Shown here: positions 60,746 to 64,000 of the stretch, in pieces
How the letters are laid out: each line of letters begins with the position of its first letter
Position numbering within the stretch: position 1 is the stretch's first letter
From: Pontibacter chinhatensis
GTDB lineage: Bacteria > Bacteroidota > Bacteroidia > Cytophagales > Hymenobacteraceae
NCBI RefSeq assembly: GCF_900113285.1
Contig: NZ_FOOT01000002.1
Location: 682,001-746,000 of the forward strand
Direction: 5' to 3'
DNA: 64,000 bases
Translations under genes and position numbers: made by a program
Notes under the pieces: generated by a model
Told to the model about the DNA's origin: nothing
What the model saw: only the letters and a program-made list of their open reading frames with translations
The model's database searches: none

Positions 60746-61381
60746 ATGCACAGACACTCGCTGTTATACCTCCTGACGCTCTTGCTACTGCTCTGCAGCC
60801 TGCCTTCTGTGGCCCAGAAGAGCATCCGGATAAGCGGTACCGTGCTACAACCCGACCGAAAAACGCCTATTCCGGGCGCTACCATCGTGAAGATAAACAC
60901 GAACATGGGGGTGGTATCAGATGAGGAGGGCAAGTTTCTGATTGATGTAGCCCAGACCGACACGCTCATGATACGGGCGCTGGGCTACAAGCCGCTTTTA
61001 TACTTGCCCAAGACCCTGCCCGTGTCGGAGCTGCGCGTGAACATTGTACTGCAGGAAGATAGCGTGATGCTGGGCGAAGTGGAGGTTACCAGCCGCCCCT
61101 CGCAGGAGATGATAGACCGCGCCCTGCGTAACATGAAGCGCGAGCAGACCAGCCAGACCAAAAACCCCAACTTTATTCCGGGCCTGGAGCCTCCGCCTCC
61201 TGCGCCTGCCGCACCGCCTACCATCCTTAGCCCCATGAGCCTTTTGTATGATATTTTCTCCAGCGAGGGCAAGCAGAAGCGCGCGCTGCAGGAGTACCTG
61301 GACAAGCAGGCGGCAGAGCAAAGGCAGAAAGAACGCGACGACTACAACCGCTTCTTTAAGGATAATACCGGCTACGAGTAA
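60746..61381 (+). CDS. secreted protein with carboxypeptidase-regulatory-like domain
   Basis: A 211-residue secreted protein with a signal peptide (SVAQ) and a carboxypeptidase-regulatory-like beta-sandwich at about 27-110 (ISGTVLQPDRKTPIPGATIVK, then VVSDEEGKFLIDV and LMIRALGYKPLLY). A Pro-rich stretch (PGLEPPPPAPAAPP) leads to a basic helical tail ending YNRFFKDNTGYE. The domain is the usual N-terminal unit of TonB-dependent receptors, but no barrel is present. The next gene is a clear paralogue. Confidence 0.7.
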   Translation: MHRHSLLYLLTLLLLLCSLPSVAQKSIRISGTVLQPDRKTPIPGATIVKINTNMGVVSDEEGKFLIDVAQTDTLMIRALGYKPLLYLPKTLPVSELRVNIVLQEDSVMLGEVEVTSRPSQEMIDRALRNMKREQTSQTKNPNFIPGLEPPPPAPAAPPTILSPMSLLYDIFSSEGKQKRALQEYLDKQAAEQRQKERDDYNRFFKDNTGYE

Positions 61382-61570
61382 GGCCTATCTACGCCTTTCC
61401 ACCTACTCCCCTTTCCTGACGGGAAAGCGGCTGCGCTATACTTTTTTCGCAGGTCAAAGTATAAACCGGCACCTGAAGTATAACCCTTCCGATAAACATT
61501 TATACTTCCTCATATAATATTTGCGCTATATATCCGTAAGTATAAAAACACCTATGAAAACAAGCCGCCC

Positions 61571-62185
61571 ATGTCCCAACTCCAACACCTGTGTGTTTTA
61601 GGACTCCTGCTGCTCGCCATTTATACTTTGCCGGCGCATGCGCAGCAGCTAAAAGTGAGCGGCACCGTGCTGCGCCCCGATAAAAGGACGCCCGTGGCCG
61701 GGGCGGGCGTCATCAGGCTTAGCACCAGCACAGGCACCTTAACCGACGAGGCCGGCCGCTTCACCCTGCTGGTAAAACCCAACGATTCTATACTTGTCCG
61801 GGCAGTTGGCTTCCGGCCTGTAGTATACCAGGTAAAGCCGGAGCTGGGCACCACCCAACAGTTGCTCTTTGTGCTGCAGGAGGAGGTGCAGCAAATCCGG
61901 GAGGTGGAGGTCAGTACTGCCCCGCTGCTGGTCAAGCGACCGGAAGAGCAATTAAAGCCCACCATCAAACCACCGCCTCCGGTTCCGGCGCGTCCGCCAA
62001 CCCTGGTTTTTAATCCGGTTTCCTATTTCTCCAAAGAGGGCAAGCAACGGCGAAAGCTCCGGAAATACTTAACTAAGGAGGAAGAAAAGCGCCAGCGACA
62101 GGAGGTAGAGCGGCTAAGGCAGGAACAGGAGGAGGCCAAACAGAACTATAACCGCTTCTTTAAAGACAACACCGGCTACCAGTAA
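61571..62185 (+). CDS. secreted regulatory-like domain protein, paralogue of 60746
   Basis: A 204-residue paralogue of the upstream gene, sharing the order of signal peptide, beta-sandwich (VSGTVLRPDKRTPVAGAGVI, then LTDEAGRFTLLV and ILVRAVGFRPVVY), a Pro-rich linker (KPPPPVPARPP) and a basic helical tail ending YNRFFKDNTGYQ. The most conserved parts are the SGTVL.P..RTP.PGA block and the final 12 residues. The 190-bp gap between the paralogues holds several AAGTATA copies. The tail's conservation suggests a binding role. Confidence 0.7.
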   Translation: MSQLQHLCVLGLLLLAIYTLPAHAQQLKVSGTVLRPDKRTPVAGAGVIRLSTSTGTLTDEAGRFTLLVKPNDSILVRAVGFRPVVYQVKPELGTTQQLLFVLQEEVQQIREVEVSTAPLLVKRPEEQLKPTIKPPPPVPARPPTLVFNPVSYFSKEGKQRRKLRKYLTKEEEKRQRQEVERLRQEQEEAKQNYNRFFKDNTGYQ

Positions 62186-62240
62186 AGCAGCCAAACAATC
62201 CGGCGCCTCGTAGGTTGAGAGTATACTTTTACCTGAACCT

Positions 62241-63140
62241 ATGAAAATCGGATACCCCTGCATCAACGAGGCCCTCGACTGTAGCTCTTCCCGCACCTTC
62301 CGGCTTGCCTCTTACTCAGAAGAGCGCCTTATTGCCACCGTGGAGCAGAACCTGGCCTGTTTGCGCCGCATCCTGGAGTATAACGTGCAGCACGGCCTGC
62401 TCTTTTTCCGCCTCACCTCCGGGCTGGTGCCCTTCGCCTCGCACGAGGTAAACCAGTATAACTGGCAGGAGCACTTTAAAATGACGTTCCGGCGGCTGGG
62501 CAGCTACATCAAAAACAATAATATGCGCATCTCCATGCATCCCGACCAATTTGTGGTGCTCAACTCGCCCAACGAGCAGACGGTGCGCAACAGCATTGCC
62601 GAACTCGTGTACCAGGGAAGTATACTCGATTTGATGGAGCTGGACACCACGGCCAAGTTGCAGATACACGGCGGCGGCGCCTACGGTGACAAGCCCGCGG
62701 CTATTCAGCGCTTTGCCGAAGTATACCACACCCAGCTGCCTGAGGCCGTAAAGGCCCGCCTCTGCGTGGAGAACGACGACCGCACCTATACCTTACAGGA
62801 CTGCCTGCAACTGCACGAGCTGACCGGTATGCCCGTTATTTTTGACAACCTGCACCACGAGTGCGTGAACAACGGCGAGCCCATGCGTGAGGCTGTGGAA
62901 ATGGCCGCCACCACCTGGCAACCCGACAAAGACGGCATCCTGATGATGGACTATAGCTCACAGGCCCCTAACGAGCGGCGCGGCAAGCATGTGCAAAGTA
63001 TAGAAGAGCAGCTTTTCCACGATTTCCTGGCAGAAACCGAGGGGCTGGACATGGACATCATGCTGGAGATAAAGGACAAGCAGGAAAGTGCCCTTAAAGC
63101 CCGCGACCTGGCGCAGCGGATGGGCCGTCTAAAAGTATGA
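62241..63140 (+). CDS. uvsE: UV damage endonuclease
   Basis: UvsE (UVDE) is a TIM-barrel nuclease that nicks DNA 5' to UV photoproducts and abasic sites. The 299-residue protein starts MKIGYPCINEAL and has the metal/catalytic residues in SMHPDQFVVLNSP, the HGGGAYGDKPAA region, VENDDRTYTL, the FDNLHHECVN block and LEIKDKQESA. Length and motif order match the family. It overlaps the 3' end of the convergent DUF4112 gene by 12 bp. Confidence 0.9.
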   Translation: MKIGYPCINEALDCSSSRTFRLASYSEERLIATVEQNLACLRRILEYNVQHGLLFFRLTSGLVPFASHEVNQYNWQEHFKMTFRRLGSYIKNNNMRISMHPDQFVVLNSPNEQTVRNSIAELVYQGSILDLMELDTTAKLQIHGGGAYGDKPAAIQRFAEVYHTQLPEAVKARLCVENDDRTYTLQDCLQLHELTGMPVIFDNLHHECVNNGEPMREAVEMAATTWQPDKDGILMMDYSSQAPNERRGKHVQSIEEQLFHDFLAETEGLDMDIMLEIKDKQESALKARDLAQRMGRLKV

Positions 63141-63647
63141 GGCAGCCACGTTCCAGAGCCATTCGGCTAGCTGCCACAGCACCCATACCAGCAGCACCAG
63201 TATCAGCACCAGCCCTATCAACACGCCCGCAATAATGTTTTTGCCGCTGCCCTGGTACCTGCCCTCCTCGTAGTGGCGGCGCAGCAGGCGCACGTTGCGC
63301 TCGTTGGCCTTAAAGGCGAAGTCGAAGATGTTGCCAATAAGCGGAATGCTGCCCAGCACCACATCCAGGGCGATGTTGATCATCATCAGCACAATCAGTT
63401 TGCCACTGGCCCCGTGGCGCGCCATTGTCATTACCAGCGCAGCCGATACACCGAAAGAGGCCAAATCGCCCACAAAGGGTACCAAACCCAAAAGCGGGTC
63501 CAGGCCAAAACGGAAGTTGGTGCCGGGCAGCCGGAACTGGTTGTCCATCAGGTAGGTGATGTGGTCTACCCACTTCAGCTTCTCAGATTGAGGCGTGCGG
63601 GTGTAGTGCGTGTTTGGTGTTACCATACGGCTTATACGGTGGGGCAT
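63129..63647 (-). CDS. DUF4112 membrane protein
   Basis: A 172-residue protein of the DUF4112 family. Two or three hydrophobic helices are visible (LLGLVPFVGDLASFGVSAALVM; LIVLMMINIALDVVLGSIPLIG; and the C-terminal GVLIGLVLILVLLVWVLW), with the conserved DNQFRLPGTNFRFGLDPLLGLVP and NIFDFAFKANERN blocks. Function is not known. A start at Met8 (63626) is also possible. The first 12 bp of the complement overlap the uvsE end. Confidence 0.8.
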   Translation of the reverse strand: MPHRISRMVTPNTHYTRTPQSEKLKWVDHITYLMDNQFRLPGTNFRFGLDPLLGLVPFVGDLASFGVSAALVMTMARHGASGKLIVLMMINIALDVVLGSIPLIGNIFDFAFKANERNVRLLRRHYEEGRYQGSGKNIIAGVLIGLVLILVLLVWVLWQLAEWLWNVAASYF

Positions 63648-63663
63648 GTAGCAAAGGTATACT

Positions 63664-63888
63664 TTAAGGCACCATGCTACGGTGGCTGTTAAATTTAGCC
63701 TTCCGCTGCTTCTTGGCGGCTACGTGGTAGTACTTTTTATGCTTCTTGTTTTTCTTGAGTGTCTTCTTGCCACCCTTTTTAAAAAGGCCGCTCAGGAGCT
63801 TGGGCCCATCTGCCGCAGCGTGTGCCGGAGCGTTATAAGAAACGCTGCCTGCCAGAAGCAGCAGCGCCAATGCCAGTATTCTAACCAT
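63664..63888 (-). CDS. small secreted Lys-rich protein
   Basis: A 74-residue protein with a signal peptide from the ATG at 63888 (MVRILALALLLLAGSVSYNAPAHA). The mature chain is strongly basic (FKKGGKKTLKKNKKHKKYYHVAAKKQRKAKF) and should bind nucleic acids or acidic surfaces. I recognise no family. It ends 16 bp upstream of the DUF4112 start and may share its transcript. Confidence 0.55.
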   Translation of the reverse strand: MVRILALALLLLAGSVSYNAPAHAAADGPKLLSGLFKKGGKKTLKKNKKHKKYYHVAAKKQRKAKFNSHRSMVP

Positions 63889-63955
63889 ATGCCAGCAGGA
63901 TAAATAACCCATCTGTTAAACGTAAAATACCATGAAAGCGTATGGCTGCAAACAT

Positions 63956-63999
63956 AAAAAAGGAGCCGTAATCAGCTCTAAGTCACTGATTACGGCTCC
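63956..63999 (-). terminator. terminator of a gene beyond the window
   Basis: A 14-bp perfect stem (63962-63975 with 63986-63999) with six As on its left, so Ts on the minus strand. It ends transcription of a leftward gene that lies to the right of the window. Confidence 0.8.
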
Positions 64000-64000
64000 C

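Overview
The window looks like a chromosomal stretch from a member of the Bacteroidota, most likely order Cytophagales, family Hymenobacteraceae, with Pontibacter or a close relative as my best guess. The reasons are DUF3857 and DUF5916 outer-membrane/periplasmic proteins, carboxypeptidase-regulatory and plug-like domains, M60 and DUF4112 proteins, a TTTG-N19-TAnnTTTG promoter ahead of sucD, moderately high GC, and many lipoproteins. I see no prophage, insertion sequence, CRISPR array, rRNA or tRNA.

Layout. 0-3 kb: the tail of an outer-membrane barrel gene, then a leftward organoarsenical locus (arsI, arsN-like, sigZ-like). 3-8 kb: two lipoproteins and a pair of DUF3857 transglutaminase-fold proteins, one with a catalytic triad and one without. 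9-12 kb: a putative DNA repair operon (radical SAM/HhH protein, a 68-residue protein, and a TIGR03915-type protein), diverging from an Omp85-like gene across a gap with three DnaA-box-like sequences. 12-20.7 kb: rightward genes for Omp85, Dps, CvfB/S1, DUF5916, an NAD(P)-binding protein and a methyltransferase. 21-25 kb: a small His-rich barrel, a Cys-containing mini-protein, an M60 peptidase and two related mini membrane proteins. 25-27.5 kb: a tight retropepsin-like / RimK / AstE-like operon. 28-36 kb: sugar dehydrogenase, alpha/beta hydrolase, DUF502, cmk-ispH, adenine deaminase and a response regulator. 36.8-41 kb: cysteine synthase family, sucD and an oxidoreductase. 41-44 kb: a peroxide-defence cluster (oxyR divergent from dps, an ahpC-like gene and an ahpD-like gene). 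44-52.7 kb: a serine hydrolase, an esterase, and rny, zapA, a coiled-coil gene and pheT. 52.9-64 kb: a divergent pyruvate kinase, YwbE, a four-helix-bundle protein, RadC, a metallophosphoesterase, regulatory-domain paralogues, UvsE and DUF4112.

The most unusual signal is not a gene. The heptamer AAGTATA (TATACTT on the other strand) is scattered throughout in both orientations, in gaps and inside conserved genes in every reading frame, far above chance. I count at least 15 copies in the first 5 kb, where well under one is expected. It also sits in terminator loops and stems. A second layer consists of five roughly 450-650 bp composite intergenic repeats built from shared GC-rich modules, a short inverted-repeat element near 39.1 kb, and GAGTTAGAGAGTT-type repeats that flank a four-helix-bundle gene in inverted orientation.

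DNA repair and stress genes are numerous: UvsE, RadC, the radical SAM/TIGR03915 pair, two Dps proteins, OxyR, and AhpC/AhpD-like enzymes. This suits a desiccation- or radiation-exposed lifestyle, but that is an inference from gene content. All family assignments come from reading motifs; no database search was run.
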